Shown: piece by piece, positions 16,046 to 25,697 of the stretch
Position numbering within the stretch: position 1 is the first letter of the stretch
Layout: each line of letters opens with the position of its first letter
DNA from: JAWWPY01 sp963822825
GTDB lineage: Bacteria; Actinomycetota; Actinomycetes; Streptosporangiales; Streptosporangiaceae
Assembly: GCA_963822825.1 (NCBI GenBank)
Contig: CAWGIW010000025.1
Location: forward strand, 558,001-622,000
DNA: 64,000 nucleotides
Reading direction: 5' to 3'
Made by a program: the position numbers and the translations under genes
Notes under the pieces: model-generated
Told to the model about the DNA's origin: nothing
Databases searched by the model: none
The model's input: the letters and a program-made list of their open reading frames with translations, nothing else

Positions 16046-17764
16046 GTGTCTGCGGCTCTTCGTCCACGTACCATCCTGCCGCGCCCGCTCTCCGGACTGG
16101 CCGTGCTTCTCGGCGTGACGATGACCGGGCGGGCCGGTCCCGAGCCTTTCTCCGGGTCGGCCGGATCCGGTGGGATTACTGGCGTCACCCACGATTCGCG
16201 CCGGGTGGCACCAGGCGATTTGTATGCCGCGCTGTCCGGCCGCCAGTACCACGGTGCGCGGTTCTGCCAGCAGGCGGTCGAGGCGGGGGCCGTGGCCGTG
16301 CTCACCGATCCGGATGGCAAGAGCCTGGCCCGGCACTCGGGGGTGCCGGTCTTCGTGGTCGCCAATCCGCGGGCGCGGCTGGGCGAGGTCGCCTCCTGGG
16401 TGTACGGCAACCCGTCAGGGCGGCTGATGATGATCGGGGTGACCGGCACCAGCGGCAAGACGACCACCAGCTACCTGCTGGAGTCCGCGCTGCGGATGTC
16501 GGGCCACCTGACCGGGCTGGCCGGCGGGGTGGAGACCCGGGTGGCCGGCGACAGCTGGCCGAGCCAGCTCACCACGCCGGAAGCCACGGACCTGCAGGCG
16601 CTGCTGGCGGTCATGGTGGAGCGGGGCGTGACCGCGGCCGCGATGGAGGTCTCCAGTCACGCGCTCGCCCTCGGCCGGGTGGCAGGCACCTCCTACGATG
16701 TGGCGATTTTCACCAACCTGTCCCCCGAGCATCTGGACTTCCACAGTGACCTCGATGACTATTTCGCAGCGAAGGCATTGCTGTTCACACCGGGCTACTC
16801 GCAGATCGGGGTGGTGAACATCGACGACGCCCACGGCCGCCAGCTGGCGGTCGCGCCGCAGATCCCCACCACCACGTTTTCCGCGGACGGGAACCCGGCC
16901 GCCGACTGGCGGGCCGCCGACGTCCGGGCCGGCGCGGACGGGAGTGCGTTCCGGGTGATCGGCCCCGGCGGGGTGGAGGCGGACGCCTCGGTGGCACTGC
17001 CCGGCCCGTTCAACGTCGCCAACGCGCTGGGCGCGGTGGTCGCGCTGGTCGAGGCGGGGGTCGGCCTGGCCACCGCGGTGACCGGGGTGGCGGCCTGCCC
17101 CGGCGTGCCCGGCCGGCTGGAGCGGGTCGAGGCCGGGCAGGACTTCACTGTCCTGGTGGACTACTCGCACAAGCCCGGCGCGGTGGAGGCGGTGCTGCGG
17201 GCGCTGCGCCAGGTCACCCAAGGGCGGCTGGCCATCGTGCTGGGCTGCGGGGGGGACCGGGACACGGCGAAGCGTCCCCTGATGGGTGCGGCGGCGGCCG
17301 CGCTGGCCGACCTGGCCATCCTGACCAGTGACAATCCACGATCCGAGGATCCGCTGGCGATCCTGGCGGCGATGCTGGAAGGTGTCCTCACCGTGCCGCC
17401 GGAGGAGCGGGCCCATGTGATCATCGAGCCGGATCGCGCCGCCGCGATCAGGCTGGCGGTGGCGGCCGCGGGCAAGGGAGACATCGTGCTGGTGGCGGGG
17501 AAAGGCCACGAGCGCGGCCAGTCGGCCGGCGGCCTGGTGATCCCGTTCGACGACCGGGAGGTGGCCGCCGAAGCCGTGGCGGAGGCTGCGGCCGGCGGCG
17601 GCTCTGGACGGAGCGGGGGCGGCCTGGACGGGGGCGGCCTGGACATGAGCGGCCTGGAGATGGGCGGGCATGACGGGGGCGGGCGGGACGCGGCACGGAC
17701 CACGGGCGGCCCGGCCGCGGGGGACCCAGCCCCGTGGGACCCAACCACGGGGGGCCTCGCGTGA
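16046..17764 (+). CDS. murE: UDP-MurNAc-L-Ala-D-Glu ligase MurE
   Basis: A 572-residue Mur ligase adding the third peptide residue to the cytoplasmic peptidoglycan precursor. The P-loop is GVTGTSGKTTTSYLLE. The family pattern SSHALALGRVAGTSYDVAIFTNL...HLDFH is intact, as is the carbamylated-lysine segment YFAAKALLF. The motif SDNPRSEDP marks meso-diaminopimelate as the amino acid, typical of actinomycete walls. GTG at 16046 was chosen because it lies after the ftsI stop; the frame is open further upstream. The last 70 residues are a Gly/Asp-rich tail built of degenerate pentapeptides that homologues lack. The stop overlaps the murF start (GTGA). Confidence 0.95.
   Translation: MSAALRPRTILPRPLSGLAVLLGVTMTGRAGPEPFSGSAGSGGITGVTHDSRRVAPGDLYAALSGRQYHGARFCQQAVEAGAVAVLTDPDGKSLARHSGVPVFVVANPRARLGEVASWVYGNPSGRLMMIGVTGTSGKTTTSYLLESALRMSGHLTGLAGGVETRVAGDSWPSQLTTPEATDLQALLAVMVERGVTAAAMEVSSHALALGRVAGTSYDVAIFTNLSPEHLDFHSDLDDYFAAKALLFTPGYSQIGVVNIDDAHGRQLAVAPQIPTTTFSADGNPAADWRAADVRAGADGSAFRVIGPGGVEADASVALPGPFNVANALGAVVALVEAGVGLATAVTGVAACPGVPGRLERVEAGQDFTVLVDYSHKPGAVEAVLRALRQVTQGRLAIVLGCGGDRDTAKRPLMGAAAAALADLAILTSDNPRSEDPLAILAAMLEGVLTVPPEERAHVIIEPDRAAAIRLAVAAAGKGDIVLVAGKGHERGQSAGGLVIPFDDREVAAEAVAEAAAGGGSGRSGGGLDGGGLDMSGLEMGGHDGGGRDAARTTGGPAAGDPAPWDPTTGGLA
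17618..17692 (+). repeat. Five degenerate 15-bp repeats in the murE 3' end
   Basis: Units at 17618, 17633, 17648, 17663 and 17678 encode GGLDG, GGLDM, SGLEM, GGHDG and GGRDA. They form part of the extra C-terminal tail of MurE and keep the frame. Confidence 0.75.
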
Positions 17765-19179
17765 TCCCGCTCTCGCTGGCGGCGATCGCCGGGATCACCG
17801 AGGCCGCACTGGACCAGGTGCCTGACCCCGGCGCCATGGTGACCGGGCCGGTGGTGATCGACTCACGGGAGTCAGCCCCGGGGGCGCTGTTCGCGGCCCT
17901 GCCCGGGACGCGCGCTGACGGGCACGACTTCGCGGCCGCCGCGGTGGCGGCCGGGGCGGCGGCGGTACTGGCCACCCGCCCGGCCGGGGTGCCCGCCCTG
18001 CTGGTTCCCGACGTCACGGCCGCGCTCGGACGGCTCGCCCGGACCGTGGTGGACGCGCTGCCGAACCTGGTCATCGTCGGAATCACCGGCTCGTCCGGCA
18101 AGACCACCACCAAGGATCTGGCCGCCCAGCTGATCGAGACTCTCGGCCCGACGGTCTCGCCGCGCAACTCATTCAACAACGAGATTGGTCACCCGCTCAC
18201 TGTGCTGCGCGTCACCGAGCGCACCCGCTACCTCGTCTCCGAACTGTCGGCGCGCGGATCCGGTCATATCACGATGCTGTGCGGGATCGCGCCGCCGCGG
18301 CTCGGGGCCGTGCTGGGCGTGGGCCACGCGCATGCCGGCGAGTTCGGCAGCATCGAGGAGGTCGCGCGGGCCAAAGGCGAGCTTCCGGCCGCCCTGCCCG
18401 CCGACGGGGTGGCCGTGCTGAACGCGGATGACCCCCGGGTGCTGGCCATGGCCGCGCGCACCGACGCCCGGGTGCTGACGTTCGGCCGGTCGCCGGGCGC
18501 GGATGTGCGCGCCGTGGACATCTCGCTCGACGAGCTGGGCCGGCCCGGCTTTACCCTGGTGACCGACGCAGGTTCGGCCGCCGTCCAGATGCGGCTGCAC
18601 GGTGAGCACAACGTGACCAACGCGCTGGCGGCCGCCGCGCTGGCCGGTCAGCTCGGCATGGCGGTGAACGCGATCGCCGATGGGCTGTCGGCCGCAACGG
18701 CCAGGAGCCGGTGGCGGATGGAGGTCACGCAGCGGCCGGATGGGGTGGCCATCATCAACGACGCCTGGAACACCAACCCGGAGGCGCTCCGGGCGGCGCT
18801 GGCCGCGCTGGCCGTCATGGCCCGGGGACGGCGCACCTTCGCGGTGCTCAGCCAGATGCGCGAGCTGGGTGCGCAGTCAGCGGAGCTCAACGAGCAGGCG
18901 GGGGCCTTCGCCGCCCGGACGGGCCTGGCCGGCCTTATCGTGGTGGGCGATGAGGCGGCCTCGATGCTGGCGGGCGCGAAGGCCGAGCCCTCCTGGCCGG
19001 GCGAGTTGCTGCACGTGGCTGACGGGCCAGCGGCCGTGGCGGCACTGAGCGAGCGGCTGCGTCCGGGAGATGCCGTGCTGGTCAAGGGATCGCGGGTGGC
19101 CGGCCTTGAGCATGTCGCGGTCGCCCTAACCGGGGAAGCCCTAACCGGGGAGGCCCTAACCGGGGAGGCCGCACTGTGA
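17761..19179 (+). CDS. murF: UDP-MurNAc-tripeptide D-alanyl-D-alanine ligase MurF
   Basis: A 472-residue ligase that adds D-Ala-D-Ala to complete the pentapeptide precursor. It starts MIPLSLAAIAGI at the GTG overlapping the murE stop. The P-loop is GITGSSGKTTTKDL, followed by SFNNEIGHPLTVL, the MurF-specific N-N motif. HNVTNALAAAALA and the domain 3 segment INDAWNTNPEALRAAL are also present. The protein ends in three exact or near-exact ALTGE repeats followed by AAL. The stop overlaps the mraY start (GTGA). Confidence 0.96.
   Translation: MIPLSLAAIAGITEAALDQVPDPGAMVTGPVVIDSRESAPGALFAALPGTRADGHDFAAAAVAAGAAAVLATRPAGVPALLVPDVTAALGRLARTVVDALPNLVIVGITGSSGKTTTKDLAAQLIETLGPTVSPRNSFNNEIGHPLTVLRVTERTRYLVSELSARGSGHITMLCGIAPPRLGAVLGVGHAHAGEFGSIEEVARAKGELPAALPADGVAVLNADDPRVLAMAARTDARVLTFGRSPGADVRAVDISLDELGRPGFTLVTDAGSAAVQMRLHGEHNVTNALAAAALAGQLGMAVNAIADGLSAATARSRWRMEVTQRPDGVAIINDAWNTNPEALRAALAALAVMARGRRTFAVLSQMRELGAQSAELNEQAGAFAARTGLAGLIVVGDEAASMLAGAKAEPSWPGELLHVADGPAAVAALSERLRPGDAVLVKGSRVAGLEHVAVALTGEALTGEALTGEAAL
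19123..19167 (+). repeat. Three 15-bp repeats at the murF 3' end
   Basis: Copies at 19123-19137, 19138-19152 and 19153-19167 (GCCCTAACCGGGGAR) differ at one base and encode ALTGE three times, immediately before the stop region and the mraY start. Confidence 0.9.
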
Positions 19180-20237
19180 AGACCATCCTGCTCGCCGCCG
19201 GTGTCTCCCTGGTGATGTCGCTGTTCGGCACCCCGCTGGCGATCAGGATCTTCACCCGGCGCGGGTATGGCCAGCTGATCAGGGAAGAGGGCCCGGCGGG
19301 GCACGCCACCAAGCGCGGCACGCCCACCATGGGCGGCACGGTCATCGTCATCGCGTCGGTGACCGGGTACTTCGCGGGCAACATCTTCACCGGGCAGGCA
19401 CCGTCGGTGTCCGGGCTGCTGGTGATGATGCTCATGGCCGGGCTGGGGCTGGTCGGCTTCCTCGACGACTTCATCAAGATCTACAAGCAGCGCAGCCTCG
19501 GCCTGCGCAGCAGCGCCAAGCTGGCCGGCCAGGCGATTGTCGGGGTGCTGTTCGCGGCGCTCGTGCTTCAGCAGCGGTTCGCCGACGGTTATGACCTCAC
19601 TCCCGCGGACGCGCACTTGTCGTTCCTCCGCGACTTCGGGCCGTCCATCGGGACGGTCGCGTTCGTGCTCTGGATCGTCTTCCTCATCGCCGGGACGTCG
19701 AACGCGGTGAACCTCACGGACGGCCTGGACGGCCTGGCCACCGGCTGCGCCTGCCTGGTGCTGGCCGCGTACGTGCTGATCGGGAACTGGCAGCTGCGCA
19801 ACGACTGCACCAACTTCCTCGCCCCGCACTGTTACGACGTGCGGGACCCGCTCGATCTCGCGGTGGTGGCGGCCGCGGTCCTCGGAGCCTGCTTCGGCTT
19901 CCTGTGGTGGAACGCGCCACCGGCCCGCATCTTCATGGGGGATACCGGCTCGCTCGCGCTGGGCGGCGTGCTGGCGGGCCTGGCCGTATGCACCAAGACG
20001 CAGCTGCTGCTGGCCATCCTGGGCGGCATCTTCGTGGTCATCGCGCTGTCGGTGATCATCCAGGTGGGCTCGTTCAAGATGACCGGGCGGCGGGTGTTCC
20101 GGATGGCGCCCCTGCAGCACCACTTTGAGCTGGCGGGCTGGGCCGAGACCACGATCGTGATCCGCTTCTGGCTGATCTCCGCCATGTTCGTGGCCCTCGG
20201 CCTCGGCGTCTTCTACGTGGAATGGATGCCCAAGTGA
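19176..20237 (+). CDS. mraY: Phospho-MurNAc-pentapeptide transferase MraY
   Basis: A 353-residue polytopic enzyme that moves phospho-MurNAc-pentapeptide to undecaprenyl phosphate, making lipid I at the inner face of the membrane. About ten membrane helices are visible. Hallmarks are KRGTPTMGG, the Mg-binding FLDDFIKIYKQRSLGL, NLTDGLDGLA, FMGDTGSLALGG and MAPLQHHFELAGWAE. Length is normal. The GTG start overlaps the murF stop; murD follows after 25 bases. Confidence 0.97.
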   Translation: MKTILLAAGVSLVMSLFGTPLAIRIFTRRGYGQLIREEGPAGHATKRGTPTMGGTVIVIASVTGYFAGNIFTGQAPSVSGLLVMMLMAGLGLVGFLDDFIKIYKQRSLGLRSSAKLAGQAIVGVLFAALVLQQRFADGYDLTPADAHLSFLRDFGPSIGTVAFVLWIVFLIAGTSNAVNLTDGLDGLATGCACLVLAAYVLIGNWQLRNDCTNFLAPHCYDVRDPLDLAVVAAAVLGACFGFLWWNAPPARIFMGDTGSLALGGVLAGLAVCTKTQLLLAILGGIFVVIALSVIIQVGSFKMTGRRVFRMAPLQHHFELAGWAETTIVIRFWLISAMFVALGLGVFYVEWMPK

Positions 20238-20262
20238 CCCGTCCGGCCCAGCGGCAGGCGGG

Positions 20263-21750
20263 ATGGTGAGCGGCTTGGGCGCGGAATATGCCGGGCAGCG
20301 CGTCTGCGTGGCCGGGCTCGGCGTGTCCGGTCCGCCGGTCGCCCGCACGCTGGCCCGGCTCGGCGCGCGGGTGACCGTGGCTGACGGCCGCGCCGATGAG
20401 CAGCAACGGCAACTGGCCGCCGAACTGGGGCAGTTGGGCGTCGCGGTGGTGCTCGGCGAACGGCCGGCCCAGGGCGCCGCGCTGCTCGCCGACATCGCCC
20501 CCGGCGGAATCGACCTGGTCATCACGTCCCCCGGCTGGCGGCCGGACGCGCCGCTGCTGGCCGCCGCGGCCGCGGCGGCCATCCCGGTGATGGGGGATGT
20601 GGAGTTCGCCTGGCGGCTGCGCCCGGCGCGGCCCGGCGGGGGCAGGCAGGACTGGCTCGCCGTCACCGGGACCAATGGCAAGACCACGACGGTGCGGATG
20701 CTGGCCGGCATGCTCACCGCGGCCGGGTACCGGGCGGCGGCCGTGGGTAACGTGGGCACGTCGGTGGTGGACGCGGTCACCGCCGCCGACCCCTGCCCGG
20801 TGCTGGCCGTGGAGCTGTCCAGCTTCCAGTTGCACTGGAGCACCACCGTGGCGCCTTTCGCGGCGGTCGTGCTGAACGTGGCCGGCCACCACCTCGACTG
20901 GCACGGTGACATCGAGTCCTACGCGGCCGACAAGGGGCGTATTTACGCACCCGGCACGGTAGCCGTCTGCAACGCGGACGATGCCCGGACGCGCCTGCTC
21001 GCGGCCGCGGCCGCCGCCCCGGCCCGCATCGTCGCATTCCGGCGGGATGCTCCCGGGCCCGGCGAGCTGGGCGTGGCTGACGGGTTCCTGGTGGACCGGG
21101 CCTTCGGCGACCGGGGACCCGGTGATGGGGCCTCCAGCAGCGGGACCTCCGGCGGCGTGCGGCTCGCCGCGGTCAGCGACGTGCGGCCCGCTGCCCCGCA
21201 CAACGTGGCGGATGCGCTCGCCGCCGCCGCCCTCGCGAGGGCCTACGGGACCCCGGCCAGCGCGGTCCGGGCCGGGCTGCGGGCCTTCCAGCCGGATCCG
21301 CACCGGATCAGCCTGGTCGCCCGCGTGGGCGGGGTGGACTACGTGGACGACTCCAAGGCGACCAACCCGCATGCCGCGGCCGCGTCGCTCGCCGCGTACC
21401 CGTCGGTGGTCTGGATCGCCGGCGGGCTCTACCGGGGATCGGACGGCGATGTCGAGGAACTGGTCGGCGCCGCGGCGCCGCGGCTTCGTGGCGTGGTCCT
21501 GCTCGGCGTGGACCGCGCCAAGATCCGGCAGGCTCTCGCGCGACACGCGCCGGATGTCCCGGTCGTCGAGGCGGCGGGCACCGACACTGGGGTGATGGAT
21601 CGCGTTGTGGCCGAGGCGGCCCGGCTGGCCGTGCCGGGCGACACGGTGCTGCTGGCTCCCGCCGCCCAGTCGTTCGACATCTTCCGCGACTACCCGGCGC
21701 GCGGCGACGCGTTCGCGGCCGCGGTCAGGGGCATGGCGGGGACGGAGTGA
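20263..21750 (+). CDS. murD: UDP-MurNAc-L-alanine D-glutamate ligase MurD
   Basis: A 495-residue Mur ligase adding D-glutamate as the second peptide residue. It has an N-terminal Rossmann-like domain (VCVAGLGVSGPPVARTLARLG) and the P-loop AVTGTNGKTTTVRMLAGML. The central motifs VELSSFQLHW and LNVAGHHLDWHG follow, then C-terminal DDSKATNPHAAAASLAAY and LLAPAAQSFD. Most family members have SPACASFD-like wording in the last motif. The ATG at 20263 follows CAGGCGGG. The stop overlaps the ftsW start (GTGA). Confidence 0.95.
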   Translation: MVSGLGAEYAGQRVCVAGLGVSGPPVARTLARLGARVTVADGRADEQQRQLAAELGQLGVAVVLGERPAQGAALLADIAPGGIDLVITSPGWRPDAPLLAAAAAAAIPVMGDVEFAWRLRPARPGGGRQDWLAVTGTNGKTTTVRMLAGMLTAAGYRAAAVGNVGTSVVDAVTAADPCPVLAVELSSFQLHWSTTVAPFAAVVLNVAGHHLDWHGDIESYAADKGRIYAPGTVAVCNADDARTRLLAAAAAAPARIVAFRRDAPGPGELGVADGFLVDRAFGDRGPGDGASSSGTSGGVRLAAVSDVRPAAPHNVADALAAAALARAYGTPASAVRAGLRAFQPDPHRISLVARVGGVDYVDDSKATNPHAAAASLAAYPSVVWIAGGLYRGSDGDVEELVGAAAPRLRGVVLLGVDRAKIRQALARHAPDVPVVEAAGTDTGVMDRVVAEAARLAVPGDTVLLAPAAQSFDIFRDYPARGDAFAAAVRGMAGTE

Positions 21751-23075
21751 GCGATCTGGGGGCCGGCGCCGCGCTGCCCGGCCGCGAGGGCACCGGGCCC
21801 AGCCGCCCCCGCGCCTGGCGAGCCGGCCGCGATCGGCCCGGCGGAGCGGCCGGCGGCGCACGGGCCCGGCTCGCCGCGGCGGCCGGTCTGCTCGAACGCC
21901 CGCTGACGTCCTATTACCTGGTCATCGGCATCACCACACTGCTGCTCGCGCTCGGCCTGGTCATGGTGCTGTCCACGTCGTCGATCACCGGGCTGATCGC
22001 CGGCGGGTCGCCATGGTCCGGCTTCCAGAAGCAGTTGCTCGGCGTGGCGCTCGGCCTGCCCCTGATGTGGTTCGCGGCCCGGTCCTCGCCCACGTTGTTC
22101 CGGGCCCTGGCCTACCCGCTGATCGGGCTGTCCATCCTGGGCCTGATGCTCACCCTCATCCCGCACGTCGGTGTGTCTTCGGGCGGGGCGTCGCGCTGGA
22201 TCCAGATCGGCCCGCTCACGCTCCAGCCGTCCGAGCTGGCCAAGCTCGCGTTCGTGATCTGGGGCGCGGACCTGCTGGCCCGCAAGGAGCAGCTGGGCCA
22301 GCTGGCTGACTGGCGGCAGCTGCTCATCCCGCTGGTGCCCGGCGCGGGATTCCTGTGCCTGATGGTGATGCTCGGCGACGACCTCGGCACGACGTTCATG
22401 ATGCTGGTCATCCTCCTCGCGCTGCTGTGGGTGATCGGCACGCCGGCCCGCCTGATGCTCGCGATGCTCGCGATGATCGGGCTCGTTCTGCTGATCCTGA
22501 TCGTTGTCGCGCCGTATCGGATGGAGCGGCTGACCGGCTTCGTGGCCTGCGCGGGCAACCCGACCGGCAAGAACTGGCAGTGCATTCAGGGCAAGTACGC
22601 CGTGGGTTCGGGTGGCTGGTTCGGCGTGGGGCTCGGCGCCAGCCGCCAAAAATGGGGCTATGTGCCCAACTCGACCACCGACTTCATCTTCGCCATCCTC
22701 GGCGAGGAACTGGGCCTGGTCGGCACGCTCTGCGTGTCTTTCCTGTACGGCGGCCTGGCCTACGCCGGGCTGCGGATCGCGCGGCGGGTGGATGACACGT
22801 TCATGCGGCTCGCCGCCGCCGCCGCCACCGCCTGGATCGTGATCCAGGCCCTGGTGAACATCGGCGCGGTGCTCGGCCTGCTCCCGATCACCGGCGTTCC
22901 GCTCCCGCTCGTCTCGTACGGGACATCGTCGCTGCTGGTGACCATGGCCGCGCTGGGCATGCTGATGTCGTTCGCCAAGCGCGAGCCCGGCGCCGCCCAG
23001 GCCCTTGCCTCAGCGGGCCCCAGTGTGTCGCTGCGCGTCCTAAGCTGGCTGGGCCTGGCAGCCCGGCGCGGATAA
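21747..23075 (+). CDS. ftsW: Septal lipid II polymerase FtsW (SEDS family)
   Basis: A 442-residue SEDS glycosyltransferase with about ten membrane helices. It polymerises lipid II at the septum together with FtsI. A polar N-terminal tail of about 50 residues precedes TSYYLVIGITTLLLALGLVMVLSTSS. Diagnostic stretches include GGASRWIQIGPLTLQPSELAK and GGWFGVGLGASRQKWG, followed by VPNSTTDFIFAILGEELGL and ITGVPLPLVSYGTSSL. The GTG start overlaps murD, and murG follows after 67 bases. Confidence 0.95.
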   Translation: MSDLGAGAALPGREGTGPSRPRAWRAGRDRPGGAAGGARARLAAAAGLLERPLTSYYLVIGITTLLLALGLVMVLSTSSITGLIAGGSPWSGFQKQLLGVALGLPLMWFAARSSPTLFRALAYPLIGLSILGLMLTLIPHVGVSSGGASRWIQIGPLTLQPSELAKLAFVIWGADLLARKEQLGQLADWRQLLIPLVPGAGFLCLMVMLGDDLGTTFMMLVILLALLWVIGTPARLMLAMLAMIGLVLLILIVVAPYRMERLTGFVACAGNPTGKNWQCIQGKYAVGSGGWFGVGLGASRQKWGYVPNSTTDFIFAILGEELGLVGTLCVSFLYGGLAYAGLRIARRVDDTFMRLAAAAATAWIVIQALVNIGAVLGLLPITGVPLPLVSYGTSSLLVTMAALGMLMSFAKREPGAAQALASAGPSVSLRVLSWLGLAARRG

Positions 23076-23142
23076 GCCGCGCCGGGCCAGGCCGGGGACC
23101 GTGCCGCCGCCGGATCCGGTCCCGCAAGGAGGTGAGCCGGCG

Positions 23143-24228
23143 ATGAGCGTCGTCCTCGCAGGCGGGGGCACCGCAGGCCACATCGAGCCCGCCCTGGCCC
23201 TCGCCGACGCGTTGCGGCGCGCCGACCCCCGGATCGAGATCACCTGCCTGGGCACCGAGCGTGGCCTGGAAACGAGGCTGGTGCCGCTGCGCGGGTATGA
23301 GCTCGCGCTCATCCCCGCCGTCCCGCTGCCCCGCAGCATGACCACGCAGTTGCTGCACGTGCCCGGGCGGCTCGCTACCGCCGTGGCCGCCGCCACCGAG
23401 GTGCTTGACCGGACGCACGCCAGCGTGCTGGTCGGTTTCGGCGGCTACGTCGCCACCCCCGGCTACCTGGCCGCGCGGCGGCGCCATGTGCCGATCGTGA
23501 TCCACGAGGCGAACGCCCGGCCGGGCCTGGCCAACCGGCTTGGTGCGCGGTTCACCCGGCACGTGTTCACCGGCAGCCCGCGCACCCACCTGCCCAACGC
23601 CACCTGCATCGGCATCCCGCTGCGGCACGAGATCGCCGCACTGGACCGGCTGGCCGTCGCGGACAAGGCCCGCGCGCACTTCGGGCTGCGGCCCGACCAG
23701 CCGGTCCTCCTGGTCACCGGGGGATCCCAGGGCGCCCGGTCGCTGAATTACGCGGTGCTGGACGCGGCGGTGTGGATCCGGGCGGCCGGCGTCCAGGTGC
23801 TGCACATCCTCGGCCCGCGCAGCGACCTGGACGTCCGGATGCCGGCCGCGGGGCCGTCCTACATCACGCTTCCCTACGTGGACCGGATGGATCTCGCGTA
23901 TGCCGCCGCCGACTTCGCGATCTGCCGGAGCGGGGCCATGACCTGCGCGGAACTCACCGCGGTGGGGCTGCCTGCCGCGTATGTGCCGCTCCCGCACGGC
24001 AACGGCGAGCAGCGGCTCAACGCCGTGCCGATCGAGGAGGCGGGGGGCGGGCTGATCGTGGCTGACGCCGAGCTGAGCCCGGAGTGGATCCGCGACATGC
24101 TGCTGCCCATCCTGCTGGACGCGAAACTGGTGGCCGCCATGTCGGCCGCCGCGTCCGCGATCGGTGCCAGGGACGCGGACTCGTGGCTGGCCAGAGAGGT
24201 GATAAACGTCATGCGGGGCGAGCGGTGA
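23143..24228 (+). CDS. murG: UDP-GlcNAc:lipid I N-acetylglucosaminyltransferase MurG
   Basis: A 361-residue GT28/GT-B enzyme that converts lipid I to lipid II. The glycine-rich loops AGGGTAGHIEPALALADAL (N-terminal domain) and TGGSQGARSLN (C-terminal domain) are clear. The membrane-facing VGFGGYVATPGYLAA and the donor-binding CRSGAMTCAELTAVGLPAAYVPLPH...EQRLNA are also present. The ATG at 23143 was chosen because AAGGAGGTGA lies seven bases upstream; an open frame reaches back to 23101. murC follows 25 bases downstream. Confidence 0.96.
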   Translation: MSVVLAGGGTAGHIEPALALADALRRADPRIEITCLGTERGLETRLVPLRGYELALIPAVPLPRSMTTQLLHVPGRLATAVAAATEVLDRTHASVLVGFGGYVATPGYLAARRRHVPIVIHEANARPGLANRLGARFTRHVFTGSPRTHLPNATCIGIPLRHEIAALDRLAVADKARAHFGLRPDQPVLLVTGGSQGARSLNYAVLDAAVWIRAAGVQVLHILGPRSDLDVRMPAAGPSYITLPYVDRMDLAYAAADFAICRSGAMTCAELTAVGLPAAYVPLPHGNGEQRLNAVPIEEAGGGLIVADAELSPEWIRDMLLPILLDAKLVAAMSAAASAIGARDADSWLAREVINVMRGER

Positions 24229-24253
24229 CGGGGCGAGCACGCAGGAGCCTGCC

Positions 24254-25697
24254 ATGGGCCTGGTGACTCTGGTGGACCCGGTTCCCGTTGAGGGACTGGG
24301 CCGGGTGCATTTCATCGGCATCGGCGGTGCGGGCATGTCCGGGATCGCCCGGATCATGCTGGCCAGAGGGGTGACGGTATCTGGCAGCGACTCAGCCAGC
24401 TCGGACATGCTGGCCGGGCTGGCCGCGCTGGGCGCGCGGGTGCGGGTCGGGCACGCGGCGGCGAATATCGGCGACGCCGACACCATCGTGGTGTCCACCG
24501 CGATCCGCGACAGCAATCCCGAGCTGGCCGAGGCGCGCCGCCGTGGCCTGCGGGTGCTGCACCGGGCGGCCGCGCTCGCCTCGGTCATGCTCGGCCGGCG
24601 GCCAATCGCCGTCGCGGGCACGCACGGCAAGACCACCAGCACCTCCATGCTCACTACGGTGCTGCGGGAGTGCGGCGCCGACCCGTCCTACGTCATCGGC
24701 GGCATCCTGGCCGCGACCGGGCTCGGCGCCGACGAGGGCAGCGGGGACTTCTTCGTGGCCGAGGCGGACGAGAGCGACGGCTCGTTCCTCATGCTCTCGC
24801 CGGAGGCCGCGATCGTCACCTGCGTTGAGGCGGATCATCTCGACAACTACCCGGGCCTGGCCGAGATCGAGGCGGCCTTCGCCGCCTTTACCCGCCGGAT
24901 CCGTCCCGGCGGGCTCCTGGTGGCCTGTGCGGACGACCCCGGCGCGGCCGCCCTCGCCGCCCAAGCTCGGGCGCTCCCGGTCCGGGTGCGCCTCTACGGC
25001 GAGTCCGCCGACGCGGACTACCGGGTCAGCGGGGTCACGACCCGCGGCATGACGGTACGCCTGGATGTGACGGCACCGGCGGGCGATGATTCGTTGGGGA
25101 ACGAACGGGTTTTCCGGGTTCGACCTGGGGGTGCCCGGGCGGCATAACGCGCTGAACGCGGCGGGGGTCTTCGCGCTCGCCGCCGAACTCGGCTTTCCCG
25201 CCGGGCAGATCGTCAGCGGGCTGGCCGCCTACCGGGGCGCGCTGCGGCGGCTGGAGGTCAAGGGCGAGGCCGACGGGGTGCGCGTGCTGGACAGTTACGC
25301 GCACCACCCGACCGAGGTGGCGGCCGATCTGCGGGCGGCGCGGGACATCGCCGAGGGCGGCCGGGTCATCGTCGTCTTCCAGCCGCACCTGTTCAGCCGC
25401 ACGCGGATCTTCGCGGCCGGACTCGGCGAGGCGCTGGGCTTGGCCGACGAGGTGCTCGTGCTCGACGTGTATGCCGCCCGGGAAGACCCCGAGCCCGGGG
25501 TGAGCGGGGAACTTGTCGCTTCCCGGGTGCCAGGGGCACGAGCCCGCTACCTGCCGGACGCGGCCGGCGCGGTCAGCGCGGTGGCGGCCACCGGCAAACC
25601 AGGCGACCTCGTGCTCACCATGGGGGCGGGCGACGTCACCGCGCTGGGCCCGCTCATCGTAGCGGCGCTGCGCGCGCGGGCCGGGGAGGACGGGTGA
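24254..25697 (+). CDS. murC: UDP-MurNAc L-alanine ligase MurC, interrupted by a one-base frameshift
   Basis: MurC adds the first L-alanine to UDP-MurNAc. The 5' part (24254 to about 25117) encodes IGIGGAGMSGIARIML, the P-loop AGTHGKTTSTSML and VEADHLDNYP. Read straight on, that frame stops at 25145. The 3' part (from about 25119) in the next frame encodes DLGVPGRHNALNAAGV, DSYAHHPTEVAADL and the rest of domain 3. Removing one G of the CGGG at 25115-25118 joins them as VFRFDLGVPGRHN, giving 480 residues, the normal size. The gene is essential and flanked by intact dcw genes. A sequencing error is therefore the simplest cause; a programmed +1 shift or a true mutation with another murC are alternatives. 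ftsQ overlaps its stop. Confidence 0.9.
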
